Below are positions 17,253 through 26,829 of a DNA stretch of 64,000 bases, in pieces (the first letter of the stretch is position 1; every line of letters starts with the position of its first letter). The DNA lies in NCBI RefSeq assembly GCF_003807585.1, contig NZ_RMBX01000009.1:186001-250000 (forward strand), read 5' to 3'. The DNA comes from Chitinophaga barathri. GTDB lineage: Bacteria > Bacteroidota > Bacteroidia > Chitinophagales > Chitinophagaceae. A model generated the notes under the pieces. That model was not told where the DNA came from. It made no database searches and saw only the letters and a list, made by a program, of their open reading frames with translations. The position numbers and the translations under genes are program-made.

Positions 17253-18785
17253 TTAATAACTATTCGGGTATGTGTAATTGCTCATAGACGGGGCGATGTA
17301 GATCACGTCGCCAACGCTCCCCTGTCCTTCCAGCACGAAGTCCGGGCTGGCGTTCAGATTACCGGAGGTCTTCCGGAAAACGCGCACTTTATATTGCCCG
17401 CCGCTCTCCGTGCCAATGAGCATGTAATTGAAATAATAAGGCAGCTCCGTAGAGGTGGTACCGGTATACTTGCGGTGACGAATAAACGTGATCTGCTCGC
17501 CTGCCGGTACCGTGAACTGCAACCGCTCCGCACCGTTCGCCAGGTTCCTGGACCACACTTCATTACCGACGGAAAAATAAAGAATGCTTTCATCCGTTAC
17601 GATCAGGCCGTAACGTTGGGCATTGTACAATTTCTCCGCGGCGTCCAGTGTATCGTTCACGATCTTCAGCGTGTAGTTTTCCGGTGTAATGACAGACAAA
17701 ATTTTCAGCCCCGCGTCCGTCTTATCTTTAAAAAGCGCAACGCCCGTGTAAGGGCTCGAGGCCACAATGCCCATGAACAGCAATGTTTTGTTGTTGCGGT
17801 TGGCGGACATTTCGGAACCGGTGGCATCCGATACGGAAGACAGTACCGTACCCGTACCCGTGGCGGATACGAAAGAGCTGCTCGACTGGTCGAAAAAGAA
17901 GGGATTATAATAATTAAGGGTCAGGAAATAATCCGCAAGATTGTAAGGACTGTTGTTGTCATCCCGCAGTTGCACGCCCCCGAACATGCCCACATTGGCG
18001 GACATGGAGTAAATGCTGTGCAGCCGCCCGTCGTTTACCAGGTAGTTGGCCGAAGAGCCTTCGCTGATACTGCCGGGGCGTTTTGTGGCAGGCGTTTCGT
18101 AGAACAGTGAATTAAATCCGCGGATCTCTTTGAATGTATTCATATTCACCACGCTTACGTCTTTGTCCGTGAGGATGAACAGGCCTTTCGTATTGGCCAT
18201 CGCGCCGGTCACGTCAGATTTGTAGTTAGTATAGTAGCCGAAGAGGCGCGCCGCGCCGTCCAGCTTGCGGCCGTTCACGAGGGAGAACACGTTCTCCATT
18301 TTACCCTCCCCAATGATGCCGGAAGGCGTGAGGAAAAGATCCACATCCGTTTGTCCTCCGGTGTGTTTCATGACGTACCAGCCGCGGGTGAACTGGGTGA
18401 TCACATTCACCCGGGCGGTCACGATCTTGCTGAAGCCGGTGTGCAGGTTCTTTGCGCCGAATACGAGCACCCAGCCTTTGGCGGGCTGTTTTACAAGGTA
18501 GTCAAGGGCTTTGCTACGACCGATGGTGTCCACCTTCGGGGCGCTGCCCTGCACGTTGGTTTCGTAAATACCCCACCAGCAGGAGAATTCCGCCTGCGGA
18601 TCCGTGGAGCTCACCTTCGGGTCGAGGGTGATGCGATCCACCAGCGATACTTTGTCGTAATCGCTGCCGATGCCCGTGATGGTGATCTCCTCGGGCAGAT
18701 CGTATGTATAATTGCCATGGTCCTTGTAGCAGGCGCTCAGCAGCAGCATGCAGCAGGCAGCCAGGCTTTGGTATGTGCGTTTCAT
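17253..18785 (-). CDS. PKD-like family lipoprotein
   Basis: A 510-residue lipoprotein with lipobox LLLSAC (Cys19), followed by YKDHGNYTYDLPEEITITG, the start typical of the PKD-like lipoproteins of SusCD loci. An N-terminal Ig-like domain (about 30-130) precedes a propeller-like part with WYVMKHTGGQTDVDLF and many aromatic strands. It lies between DUF4843 and TlpA genes with gaps of 19 nt each side, so it is in the same transcript. It is likely surface-exposed and assists the SusC/SusD pore; the ligand is unknown. Confidence 0.82.
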   Translation of the reverse strand: MKRTYQSLAACCMLLLSACYKDHGNYTYDLPEEITITGIGSDYDKVSLVDRITLDPKVSSTDPQAEFSCWWGIYETNVQGSAPKVDTIGRSKALDYLVKQPAKGWVLVFGAKNLHTGFSKIVTARVNVITQFTRGWYVMKHTGGQTDVDLFLTPSGIIGEGKMENVFSLVNGRKLDGAARLFGYYTNYKSDVTGAMANTKGLFILTDKDVSVVNMNTFKEIRGFNSLFYETPATKRPGSISEGSSANYLVNDGRLHSIYSMSANVGMFGGVQLRDDNNSPYNLADYFLTLNYYNPFFFDQSSSSFVSATGTGTVLSSVSDATGSEMSANRNNKTLLFMGIVASSPYTGVALFKDKTDAGLKILSVITPENYTLKIVNDTLDAAEKLYNAQRYGLIVTDESILYFSVGNEVWSRNLANGAERLQFTVPAGEQITFIRHRKYTGTTSTELPYYFNYMLIGTESGGQYKVRVFRKTSGNLNASPDFVLEGQGSVGDVIYIAPSMSNYTYPNSY

Positions 18786-18804
18786 GGTTGCATTGTTGAA
18801 GAGA

Positions 18805-19572
18805 TTAAGGGAATACTACCGTTTCGCCGGATTCATCCGTGAGCGGCTCACCGGGATGTGCATTGTTATAATCGGTGAGCAATGTGCGCAGCTTTAGCCG
18901 CCAGAAGCTGATCAGCGCGTAGTCCGCGTTAATCTCATTGAAGAACTCCTGGTCCCATTTTTCACCGGTCTGCTCCACCATAAAAGAATGTTTTACCCGG
19001 CTGTATTTGCCCCAGTAATATTGTGTGGCGCTATTGTTCCAGGCGGCGGGTTGGCTGAGGCGGTCCGTCAGTTCCATCTTTCTCCACAATTTCCTGATCT
19101 CCCCAGGCTGGAACTGCCCGTTGGCTTTTACGCGCAGCTGAAGTTTCACCGTCTTGTTCTTCAGCGAAGCGTCCCTCAGCACGATCACGGGTGCGTAGGC
19201 ATGCACTTCACCTGCTTTGATCACATAGGTGTTTTTGAGGGAAACGTCACTGAAAGCTTTGTAATGCACCCCGGCTACGGCGTTCTCCTCTCCTTCCATC
19301 ATCACCTGTTCCAGCTCGTAGGGACGGTCTTCGCCACTGGTGCCGCCGATGGCGTAGATATCGAAATTCACCGTGTCCTGCCCTACGGCATCAGGCTCGT
19401 AATAGAAAGTGTATGGTTTCAGGGTATCCGCCATATCCGCGAGGTTGTAATACAACTGGGCGATCGGCGGGCCGAACTGCAGGCGGGCGATATCATTGTA
19501 GAGATAATACTGGTCTTTTTTACAAGCGGCCAGTGCTGCGGTGAGCACGGCCAGTGTCAATATCTTTTTCAT
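18805..19572 (-). CDS. DUF4843-domain lipoprotein
   Basis: A 255-residue lipoprotein if started at the ATG at 19572 (MKKILTLAVLTAALAAC), giving an ideal signal peptide and lipobox LAAC. An upstream in-frame ATG at 19602 would overlap the SusD stop and put ten residues ahead of the signal. The Ig-like DUF4843 pattern is visible (ARLQFG, VNFDIYAIGGTSGEDRPYEL, VAGVHYKAF). DUF4843 proteins regularly follow SusCD genes; the role is unassigned. Located in the same operon, 13 nt after SusD. Confidence 0.82.
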   Translation of the reverse strand: MKKILTLAVLTAALAACKKDQYYLYNDIARLQFGPPIAQLYYNLADMADTLKPYTFYYEPDAVGQDTVNFDIYAIGGTSGEDRPYELEQVMMEGEENAVAGVHYKAFSDVSLKNTYVIKAGEVHAYAPVIVLRDASLKNKTVKLQLRVKANGQFQPGEIRKLWRKMELTDRLSQPAAWNNSATQYYWGKYSRVKHSFMVEQTGEKWDQEFFNEINADYALISFWRLKLRTLLTDYNNAHPGEPLTDESGETVVFP

Positions 19573-19585
19573 TGCCGGCATTTTT

Positions 19586-21031
19586 TTATTGAGCGAATTC
19601 ACTTAATGGCAGCGGCGGCGTGTAATTGATCACGGCAGCCGAAGGCACCCACAGGAAACTGGCTTTGGGCGCATTGATGCGTTTGTAGGCAAAGAAGCTT
19701 TGGCCCTCCGCGAAAAGCTCCTTACGGTATTCTTTCACGAGTTCCAGCTGTACCTGTACAGGGTCTGCCGGCAAAGTGGAAACGGTAATGTTCCTGGACG
19801 TACGGAACTCGTTCCAGTACCGCTGGCCTTCGCCCGCAGGCGCGGCTTCGGCCGCAATGAGGTACATTTCCGCAATGCGCAGCATAGGTATCTGGAAAGG
19901 CGCTACCACGGTGGCTTCGGTGGACGCGCGGTATTTCTTCAGGATGTAACATTTGGATCCGTTCAGCAAAGTGACCAGCTCCCAGAGGTTGGCCTCGCGG
20001 ATGTCTGTGCCGGTATTGCCATACAGCTGGTTCTTCACCGTGGTCACGGCGCTGCCTTTCTTTAAAAGGCCGGAACTGAAATCCGTCTTGTACTTGGATT
20101 CCAGCTGGAAATCATACAGCCCGAAGATGTGCTCCGCGGACAGGTTCAGGTTGCCGGCGGACATATCGCTCAGCGTGCCGAGGCGGAACTTGGCGTTACC
20201 ATCCGGGTTCTTCGCCTCTATCACTGCTTTAGCGGCGGCATAAGCGGCCGCGTTGTCCTGAAACCATAAGTAAGCGCGGGCCTGCAGGGCTTTCACGGCA
20301 TAATAGTTCATACGCAGGTAACGCCAGCCGGAATACGTGTTTTCAGGACGGAAAGGGGAACTGCTGCCGCCCGGGTTGGATAGCTCAGCCTGCGAATACC
20401 TGGTGAAGGGATCCGCTTCCGCCATCAATGCCTCCGCCTCCGAAATGTCTTTCAGCAGTGCGGCTTTGTATTCATCATAAGAAAGATGCTGGTTCGGCAC
20501 GCGGGACACTTTCGTCACGTATGGCAGCACTGTGCCACCGGGATTGTTGCCCGGCACCGGCCCGAAGAGGCGCAGGAGGTCCAGGTGACAGTACGCCCGC
20601 AACGCCAGGCATTCGCCTTTCATCATTTCGTAGCCCCCGGCGGCACCGAACACGTCCTTCCTGGCGTCCACTTCGCCGAGTATGGCGTTGATGCTGGCGA
20701 TAATGCCGTATTCCACCTCATATATGGAAGACAGCGAGTTCTGCACGCCTTCGTCCGCATAGTTGAACAGGCCTAATCGCTGATCGGTGCTATTAGCGAT
20801 CACATCCCAGGAGGATGTGAGCCTTTCGATCGTGCCGAAGGTCATGTGTTTGCCATAGGCGCCGGGGGACTTCAGCTGGATGTACACGCCTGTGAGGGCA
20901 TCCTGGAAACCGCTTTCCGTGCTGAACAGCACGTCTGCAGGCATCTGCGTTTTGGGCTGCACGGTGAGCCATTTTTTACAGGAGCTGCCGCAGATCGCGA
21001 TGCCCAGCAGGCCTGTGAGAATATATTTCAT
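19586..21031 (-). CDS. SusD/RagB-family outer-membrane lipoprotein
   Basis: A 481-residue protein with lipoprotein signal (MKYILTGLLGIAICGSSC). It has the SusD N-terminal motif CKKWLTVQPKTQMP and a TPR-rich core (SINAILGEV, GECLALRAYCHLDLLRLFG), ending in the RagB C-terminal region. It forms the surface lid of the SusC transporter encoded just upstream (28-nt gap). The start at 21031 is preferred over 21040 (MTQ extension) because it begins the signal peptide directly. Confidence 0.93.
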   Translation of the reverse strand: MKYILTGLLGIAICGSSCKKWLTVQPKTQMPADVLFSTESGFQDALTGVYIQLKSPGAYGKHMTFGTIERLTSSWDVIANSTDQRLGLFNYADEGVQNSLSSIYEVEYGIIASINAILGEVDARKDVFGAAGGYEMMKGECLALRAYCHLDLLRLFGPVPGNNPGGTVLPYVTKVSRVPNQHLSYDEYKAALLKDISEAEALMAEADPFTRYSQAELSNPGGSSSPFRPENTYSGWRYLRMNYYAVKALQARAYLWFQDNAAAYAAAKAVIEAKNPDGNAKFRLGTLSDMSAGNLNLSAEHIFGLYDFQLESKYKTDFSSGLLKKGSAVTTVKNQLYGNTGTDIREANLWELVTLLNGSKCYILKKYRASTEATVVAPFQIPMLRIAEMYLIAAEAAPAGEGQRYWNEFRTSRNITVSTLPADPVQVQLELVKEYRKELFAEGQSFFAYKRINAPKASFLWVPSAAVINYTPPLPLSEFAQ

Positions 21032-21059
21032 CTGTGTCATGTAACACGAAATTTGCCGG

Positions 21060-24000
21060 TTAAAAGAGTGCGTTTACGGTAAAGGACAGCTGCCGGGAAA
21101 ACGGGTAGTCCGTACCTCTCTCCCGCCTTACGGTAGACAGGTAAAAGAGATCCGCCATATTCGCGGAGAAAGACAACGATTCCATCTTCAGCTTTTTTGC
21201 GAAGGCGCTTTTTACATCATACTGGAAGTTCGCGTTCTGCAGGTTCAGCGTTCTTTCGTCCTGCACGAAGCGGGAAGTCCTGTTTGTCGGCGTAGTTACC
21301 AGTAGTCCTTTGAAAGCAGCGTTATCCCCCGGCTTTTGCCAACGGTTGTCGTACACGCGGGAATCCACGTTGTAGGCATAATCCGCGTTCTCTACTTTGT
21401 TGATGAGTGTCTGGTTGTACTGCTGCCCGCCTAAACGGTAGCCGAAGCTCAGGTTCATGGAGAAATTCTTATACCGCAGCAAAGTGCTGAAGTTGCCAAA
21501 GTACTTCGGCTCGCTGATGCCGCTCGCGCGCAGGTCAAGGGAATTCCAGAGATAGGTGGGCTGGCCGTTCCGGTCCAGGTAAAGTTCTTTGCCGGTGCTG
21601 GGGTCTATGCCCAGCGAAGGCACTACCCAGATGGTGTTCGTGGAATACCCTTCCATGTACAGGAATCCCGGCACTGCGCCCGCCGCCCCGGCGATGCTTT
21701 TCTGGGCTGCTTTGAGCGCCTCGGAGATCTCCGCGATCTTGTTCACGTTGTGCACCATCGCGCCGCTCACGCTCCATACAAGCCCTTTCCGCATGTTCCG
21801 CACCAGGTACACGGTGGCTTTCAGTTCTATCCCGCGGTTCTCCAGCTTCCCGATGTTCTCGATATAGCCGGAAAAGCCGCTGGATGCCGGAAGGTTTACA
21901 AAGGATATAAGGCCGTTCGTCGTCTCGATATAATAATCAGCTACCATGGAAAAGCGGCGGTTGAACAGTTCCGCTTCCAGGCCCACGTCGTAGTTCATTT
22001 TCTGCTGCCATTTCAGGTACTCGTTGCCGAGGCCCATGAGGTAAGAGCCGGTCCAGTTAAAATACCGGTCGTCCGTGTAATAGCGGTAAGTGCTCAGCGC
22101 CTGGTACGCGTTGAAGTTCTGCGAGCCGGTCACGCCCGCGGAGCCGCGCAGCTTCAGGCGGTTTACCCAGGAGAGGTTCCGGAACATGGATTCTTTATGC
22201 AGGTTCCACCCCAGGCCGGCGGACCAGAAAGGCGCGAAGCGGTTCAGCCGTCCGAACTGCGAAGCCCCATCAGAACGCAGGGACAGGTCCATGAAATATC
22301 GTTCGGCGTAAGTATAGTTCACGCTGCCGGTAAGGCCCACGGAACGGGAAAGGCTTTCGTTGCCGCCCGGCTTGCCGTTCTCTGCGTATTGCAGCGCCAT
22401 GGAAATGAAGTCGAAGTTTGGATTGGTAAACCCTTCCGCCATGAAGCTGTAGCCGGAGGCTTTGTTCTCCCGGATGTTGTAATCCAGCCCCGCAAATACC
22501 GCATGGCTCCCCATCTGGCGGGTATAGCTCAGGTTGGCACTGGCATCGTAACGGAAACCTTTGTTCACGCCGTAGCGGTAAGATCCTCTGCGAAGGATAT
22601 CTTCCGTGGAAGCGAAGGCAGTATGTTCCGCGGGGCGGAAGTAGTCTGAATCCGAATTAAGTTTGGTAAGGCCCAGCCGGCCGCGGAAAGTGAGGTCCGG
22701 GGTGATGTTCCATTCCACGGAAAGGTTGTTCGTGATGTCCGAGGTCTTGTATTCCTGGAAAGTGTTAAGGGTGGCGTCGTACAGGGGATTGGTGGGCAGG
22801 CGGTTCCAGCGGTTGGTGTAAATGGTGGAACCTGGGTCGCCGAGTATTTTTTTGATGCGGCCTTTTTCATCATAGGGGGACCAGTAGGGGTTCATCCCCA
22901 CATAATCGGAAAAGGAGCCGTAAGGGCTCTCATGGCTCTCTCCCAGCCCTATCTGCAGGTTATTGGTAAAGCGTACGTTGCGGTAATAATAGCTGAGATT
23001 GATGGTACCGTTGAACACCCGGCGGCTGGAACCTTTCATCACACCCTGGATGTCGTTCAGCTGCGCGGAGATAGAATAACGGAACTGGTTGTCCCCACCT
23101 TCCATGCGTACGTTGTGCCGCTGCCCGATGCCGGTGCGCACGGGTTTGGACAACCAATCTGTTTCCACGCCGCGGTTTACTTCACTCATCAGGTAGTTGT
23201 AATACTGTTTCAGCGGCACGTCGTTTTCCGCGCGGGCATTGTTGTACAGACCTACTTTATATTCCAGCTCCAGTTTCTCGCGGGCGTTCAGCACGTCGTA
23301 GGCGGAAAGATCCGGCATCTCGATGTTCACATCCCCGCGGTAAGCCAGGCGCAGCTTACCCGGCCTTGGCCCCCTGGTTTTGATCACGATCACGCCGTTT
23401 GCGCCGCGGGAACCATAAATGGCCGTGGCGGAAGCATCTTTTAGCATCGTGATGGATTCCACTTCGTTCTGGTTGATGTCCAGCAGCTTCTGCAGCGTTG
23501 ACTCGAATCCGTCCAGGATCACCAGCGGTGTGTTCATACCCACGCGGGTTTCGTCCTGCAGCTCGTTCACATTCGGCAGATTGGAGTTACCACGGATCTG
23601 GATCTCCGGCAGGCGGTTTGGATTGGAGCCGAAGGTGTTGCTCTCCACGATGTTGAAGGAAGGATCAATGTTGCGCAGGGAAGTAACCAGGTTGCGGTTG
23701 CCGAAAGCGGCGAGTTGTTCAGCGGTCACGGTGGTCACGGCTCCGGTGAAACTTTCTTTTTTCCGGTTAAAAATCCCTGTGGTCACCACCACTTCGTTGA
23801 TCTGCTGCTGCGAGTGTTTCAGCATCACGTTCACCGGTCCTGCCGCCTTTACGGTCAGTTCAAGCGGAGCGTAACCCTGGCAACTCACCTGCAGCACCAG
23901 GGGAAAACCTCTTACTTCAAAACGGAAAGTACCGTCCGGCGAAGTGACTGCGCCGAAAGTGGTCGCTTTCATACGCACGGTGGCGAATGGAACGGGTTTA

Positions 24001-24422
24001 CCGGATTCGTCCCGCACGGTGCCGGTAAGGATCATGGCAACAGGGACAGATACGGCGCCTGGCTTTTGATTGATCACCACCATTCTGTTCACGATGCGAT
24101 AAGTAAGCGGCTGGTTGTTCAGCACCACGTCCATCGCTTCCGGCAGTGTGGCGTTGCTCAACTGTACGTTCTGTGGGGTGGCCTGGCGGATCAGCTGCTC
24201 GTCCCACATAAAAGACATACCGGTTTGCGCTTCCAGCTTTCCGAATATTTCTTTCAGGGAAGCCTTCTTCAGGTTCAGGTTCACCCTTTGCGCACTAGCG
24301 GCGCTGGCCTGGAGGCATACAACAAGGAGAAGGAACGCGGCTGTTCTCGTACAGCGCAAACGTCTCATCAGCAATCCGGCAGGCACATAAGATTGCCGGG
24401 CCAAAAACGCAATTAAATGCAT
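21060..24422 (-). CDS. SusC/RagA-family TonB-dependent transporter with STN domain
   Basis: Up to 1120 residues. The N-terminus contains a signal (LLLVVCLQASAASAQ), an STN domain (VNLNLKKASLKEIFGKLEAQ), a carboxypeptidase-regulatory-like domain (LTGTVRDESGKPVPFATVRM), a plug with the SusC signature (SATAIYGSRGANGVIVIKTR) and a barrel ending in FSRQLSFTVNALF. An alternative ATG at 24368 would shorten it by 18 residues; long leaders of this type are common in Chitinophaga SusC proteins. Together with FecI/FecR upstream it forms a regulated uptake system with SusD. Substrate unknown, possibly peptide or glycan. Confidence 0.94.
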   Translation of the reverse strand: MHLIAFLARQSYVPAGLLMRRLRCTRTAAFLLLVVCLQASAASAQRVNLNLKKASLKEIFGKLEAQTGMSFMWDEQLIRQATPQNVQLSNATLPEAMDVVLNNQPLTYRIVNRMVVINQKPGAVSVPVAMILTGTVRDESGKPVPFATVRMKATTFGAVTSPDGTFRFEVRGFPLVLQVSCQGYAPLELTVKAAGPVNVMLKHSQQQINEVVVTTGIFNRKKESFTGAVTTVTAEQLAAFGNRNLVTSLRNIDPSFNIVESNTFGSNPNRLPEIQIRGNSNLPNVNELQDETRVGMNTPLVILDGFESTLQKLLDINQNEVESITMLKDASATAIYGSRGANGVIVIKTRGPRPGKLRLAYRGDVNIEMPDLSAYDVLNAREKLELEYKVGLYNNARAENDVPLKQYYNYLMSEVNRGVETDWLSKPVRTGIGQRHNVRMEGGDNQFRYSISAQLNDIQGVMKGSSRRVFNGTINLSYYYRNVRFTNNLQIGLGESHESPYGSFSDYVGMNPYWSPYDEKGRIKKILGDPGSTIYTNRWNRLPTNPLYDATLNTFQEYKTSDITNNLSVEWNITPDLTFRGRLGLTKLNSDSDYFRPAEHTAFASTEDILRRGSYRYGVNKGFRYDASANLSYTRQMGSHAVFAGLDYNIRENKASGYSFMAEGFTNPNFDFISMALQYAENGKPGGNESLSRSVGLTGSVNYTYAERYFMDLSLRSDGASQFGRLNRFAPFWSAGLGWNLHKESMFRNLSWVNRLKLRGSAGVTGSQNFNAYQALSTYRYYTDDRYFNWTGSYLMGLGNEYLKWQQKMNYDVGLEAELFNRRFSMVADYYIETTNGLISFVNLPASSGFSGYIENIGKLENRGIELKATVYLVRNMRKGLVWSVSGAMVHNVNKIAEISEALKAAQKSIAGAAGAVPGFLYMEGYSTNTIWVVPSLGIDPSTGKELYLDRNGQPTYLWNSLDLRASGISEPKYFGNFSTLLRYKNFSMNLSFGYRLGGQQYNQTLINKVENADYAYNVDSRVYDNRWQKPGDNAAFKGLLVTTPTNRTSRFVQDERTLNLQNANFQYDVKSAFAKKLKMESLSFSANMADLFYLSTVRRERGTDYPFSRQLSFTVNALF

Positions 24423-24490
24423 ACATTGGGTTGGTTTTGGTTGATAAATAAAACAGAACTTGTATTGGTTTTTATTAACCCGACCTTTTT

Positions 24491-24527
24491 ACCGCTCCGT
24501 GAGTCAGACGGGGCGGTTTTTTATTTT
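24491..24527 (+). terminator. plus-strand hairpin in the SusC leader
   Basis: ACCGCTCCGT pairs with ACGGGGCGGT (one G-U) around a 7-nt loop and is followed by TTTTTTATTTT on the plus strand. It is oriented against the genes on either side, which are on the minus strand, so as a terminator it would only stop antisense transcripts. On the minus strand the same bases form a hairpin in the leader between FecR and SusC. Confidence 0.5.
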
Positions 24528-24538
24528 GGTTAATGTCT

Positions 24539-25690
24539 TTATGGTTGTACGATCAATTGGTCGTTGTCCAGTCTGCAGTTCACCCCATATATATTCAATG
24601 CTTCGATCATGTCCGCCAGTCCTACATTTCGGCCGATAGTACCACCGAAAGAGCGGTGGGGCAGCTGCCCCTTCATTATAACTTCTATATCATACCAACG
24701 GGAAATCTGCCGGAAGAGTGCCGGCAAGTCCGTGCTGTTCATTACAAACAATCCGTTTTTCCAGGCGATGGCATTCGCGGCGTCCGCCTCGCTGTTCACG
24801 GTCATATCGTTGTTGTCGTTAATATTCGCCTGTTCTCCCGGCTGTAAGACCTGCTGCCTGTTCACACGGATGCTCCCGCGCAGCAGTGTGGCTTTCGCCA
24901 CCGGCTCGTCCGCATATGCGTTAATATTAAAAGCAGTACCGAGCACTTCCACCACACCTTTTTCCGAGAAATACACGGAGAATGGTTTGGATGCATCCGC
25001 GGCCACTTCAAAATAAGCTTCGCCGGTAATGCTCACCTCCCGTGTATCTCCTGTGAATGATACCGGGTAACGTATAGAGGAAGCTGCGTTCAGCCACACC
25101 TTCGTTCCGTCCGGCAATACGATGCGGAACTGCCGCCCCCTGGGTGTGGAAATGGTGTTGAACGAATTGCCCGCCGCACCGCTCTCCCCGGGGTCGTACG
25201 CCAGCTGGCCCTCGTCCAGCACCACGCTGGTGCCTCCCTGGCTGGCCACTACGCCATCTCCCATGCTGTCGAGCATCACAGTGGAGCCGTCCGCCAGTGT
25301 GAGCACGGCGCCCTGTTTGCCGGGCGGAATGTCGTGTTTGGCATGTTGTTCCGGGCCGGCGAGCTTTACCACGCGATGATCCGTAAGCCGGTAAACACCG
25401 GCGGCGAGGATCAGCAGCGCCGCGGCTGCAGCCCAGCTCCAGTAGCGCATGCGCCGTACAGGTGTTGTGCGTGGAACGTCCACCGCTGTTGCTTTTTCAA
25501 GCAGCGGCAGCAGCGATTCGTCGAATGCCAGCGTCATATCCGGCTGGCCGGTAAGGTCCATGAATATCCCCGCCAGGGCTTCCCGCTGCCACGGATCGCC
25601 CAGCAGTGCGTAAAACTCCCGCTGGCCTGCCGCATCCAGCTTATCATCCAGGAAGTCCTGCACAAGTTTATGTAACCGGGTATTTTCCAT
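24539..25690 (-). CDS. FecR-family anti-sigma factor
   Basis: A 383-residue single-pass membrane regulator. A cytoplasmic N-terminus (LHKLVQDFLDDKLDAAGQ) precedes one transmembrane helix near 84-101 (YWSWAAAAALLILAAGVY). The periplasmic FecR domain contains PRGRQFRIVLPDGTKVWL and GEAYFEVAADASKPF, and the C-terminal DUF4974 domain contains LPALFRQISRWYDIEV. It lies between the ECF sigma gene and the STN-bearing SusC gene, matching the trans-envelope signalling order. Confidence 0.94.
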   Translation of the reverse strand: MENTRLHKLVQDFLDDKLDAAGQREFYALLGDPWQREALAGIFMDLTGQPDMTLAFDESLLPLLEKATAVDVPRTTPVRRMRYWSWAAAAALLILAAGVYRLTDHRVVKLAGPEQHAKHDIPPGKQGAVLTLADGSTVMLDSMGDGVVASQGGTSVVLDEGQLAYDPGESGAAGNSFNTISTPRGRQFRIVLPDGTKVWLNAASSIRYPVSFTGDTREVSITGEAYFEVAADASKPFSVYFSEKGVVEVLGTAFNINAYADEPVAKATLLRGSIRVNRQQVLQPGEQANINDNNDMTVNSEADAANAIAWKNGLFVMNSTDLPALFRQISRWYDIEVIMKGQLPHRSFGGTIGRNVGLADMIEALNIYGVNCRLDNDQLIVQP

Positions 25691-25751
25691 GCTGTTCGTA
25701 TATAAGATCAGGGGAAAGGGAGGAATGTCATCATGAGAAGAAAAAAAAATT

Positions 25752-26336
25752 TTAGTAGAGGACGAACACCAGCAATACCAGCAGCCCGGAAGTGGAAAGC
25801 CGGTCTCGGATATCCGCCAGGGCAGCGCTCAGGGCGTTCCGTACATAACCGTGGCTGAGCTGCAACTCTTCGGCAATCTCCCGCGTGGTTTTTCCTTCCA
25901 CCCGGTTCAGCTTGTAAATATTCTTCCGCTGTTGCGGAAGCGATTCGATGGCTTCCTGCACGAGGCGGCGCGTTTCTTTCAGCTCCAGGGCATTGGCCTG
26001 TTCCTGCAATTCTTCCTGCGACAGCCGCAACTCCGCCAGGCGTTTGTCGCTGGTGGCATGCCGCTGCAGCGCCAGCAGGCTCTGGTTGATAGTGATCTTC
26101 CGCAGCCAGGCACCCAGATGCTCCACTTTGCCCAGCTTGTCCCGGTTCAGCCATACTTTAATGAATACCTCCTGCACCACTTCCTGGCGCGCATATTCGC
26201 TCTTCAATATCCTCATGGCAATAGCGGCCAGCGGCGTGGCCCAGGCCATAAACAAGGACGCAAATGCCTGTTCGTCGCCTTCGGCGATACGCAGGAGTAG
26301 CGCGGTATCATCATTATGTAGCGGTTCAGCCGGCAC
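25752..26336 (-). CDS. ECF RNA polymerase sigma factor
   Basis: A 194-residue ECF sigma factor starting at GTG 26336 with AGGAA 12 nt upstream. Region 2 (FASLFMAWATPLAAIAMRIL, RQEVVQEVFIKVWLNRDKL) and region 4 (LPQQRKNIYKLNRVEGKTTR, IAEELQLSHGYVRNALS) are complete. A hydrophobic C-terminal tail (GLLVLLVFVLY) is unusual but is seen in several Bacteroidota ECF factors. It is the first gene of the SusCD signalling locus. Confidence 0.92.
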   Translation of the reverse strand: MPAEPLHNDDTALLLRIAEGDEQAFASLFMAWATPLAAIAMRILKSEYARQEVVQEVFIKVWLNRDKLGKVEHLGAWLRKITINQSLLALQRHATSDKRLAELRLSQEELQEQANALELKETRRLVQEAIESLPQQRKNIYKLNRVEGKTTREIAEELQLSHGYVRNALSAALADIRDRLSTSGLLVLLVFVLY

Positions 26337-26829
26337 TTGTTAAATAGTTCCTGGTTAAATGTTATTGTAATCGGGAGCGGCAGGATAGAACAGGAACGGA
26401 AAATACGTCGGTTAAAATGGTTAATGCCGCGGATGAAGACGGCAGATCGGGGGCAAAGGTAAAAGTTTAAATGAAATTTCCCAGATTACCGCCAATTCCC
26501 GGGGCATTCGCTTATGGATGGTTTGCGCGAAAACACAGGGTCCGGCAACTGCTTATTGTCGTTTGTCTATACAGTCCGGGGCGCGGGTATGAATTGATAA
26601 TTATTAATATTCAATCAATTATACAATCCACATACCTGGTAAAATTTTTACCCCCTGCCAAAAATTGGTTCGGGAAAAGTCCTTTGGGGTGTACCAAAAA
26701 TTAACACAAACCGGTCCGGATTCAATTTCCCTTCCCGTGTTCGTAGTTTAATTCCCGGTTTGATTGCTGAAAATTTCACGCAGCGGAAGCTCTCCATATC
26801 AAACAATACTTTTTTCCTATATTTAAATT
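26337..26829. other. intergenic region with divergent promoters
   Basis: 493 nt between the ECF sigma gene (minus) and GH43 (plus). The minus-strand side carries TACCTTTG. The middle (26580-26720) is AT-rich with poly-purine/pyrimidine tracts and no credible coding frame. A 77-codon open frame at 26471-26704 has no recognisable start context or protein features. Confidence 0.5.
26454..26461 (-). promoter_or_regulatory. -7 element upstream of the second ECF sigma gene
   Basis: Minus-strand TACCTTTG matches TAnnTTTG. A CTGG stands 19 nt upstream where TTTG is expected. This gives a leader of about 110 nt for the sigma gene. Confidence 0.45.

Noticed and set aside
21750..22649. 299-codon open frame on the plus strand
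   Set aside because: Antisense to the SusC barrel region; low-complexity composition without protein features.
26471..26704. 77-codon frame in the intergenic region before GH43
   Set aside because: AT-rich tract, no ribosome-binding context and composition unlike neighbouring genes.
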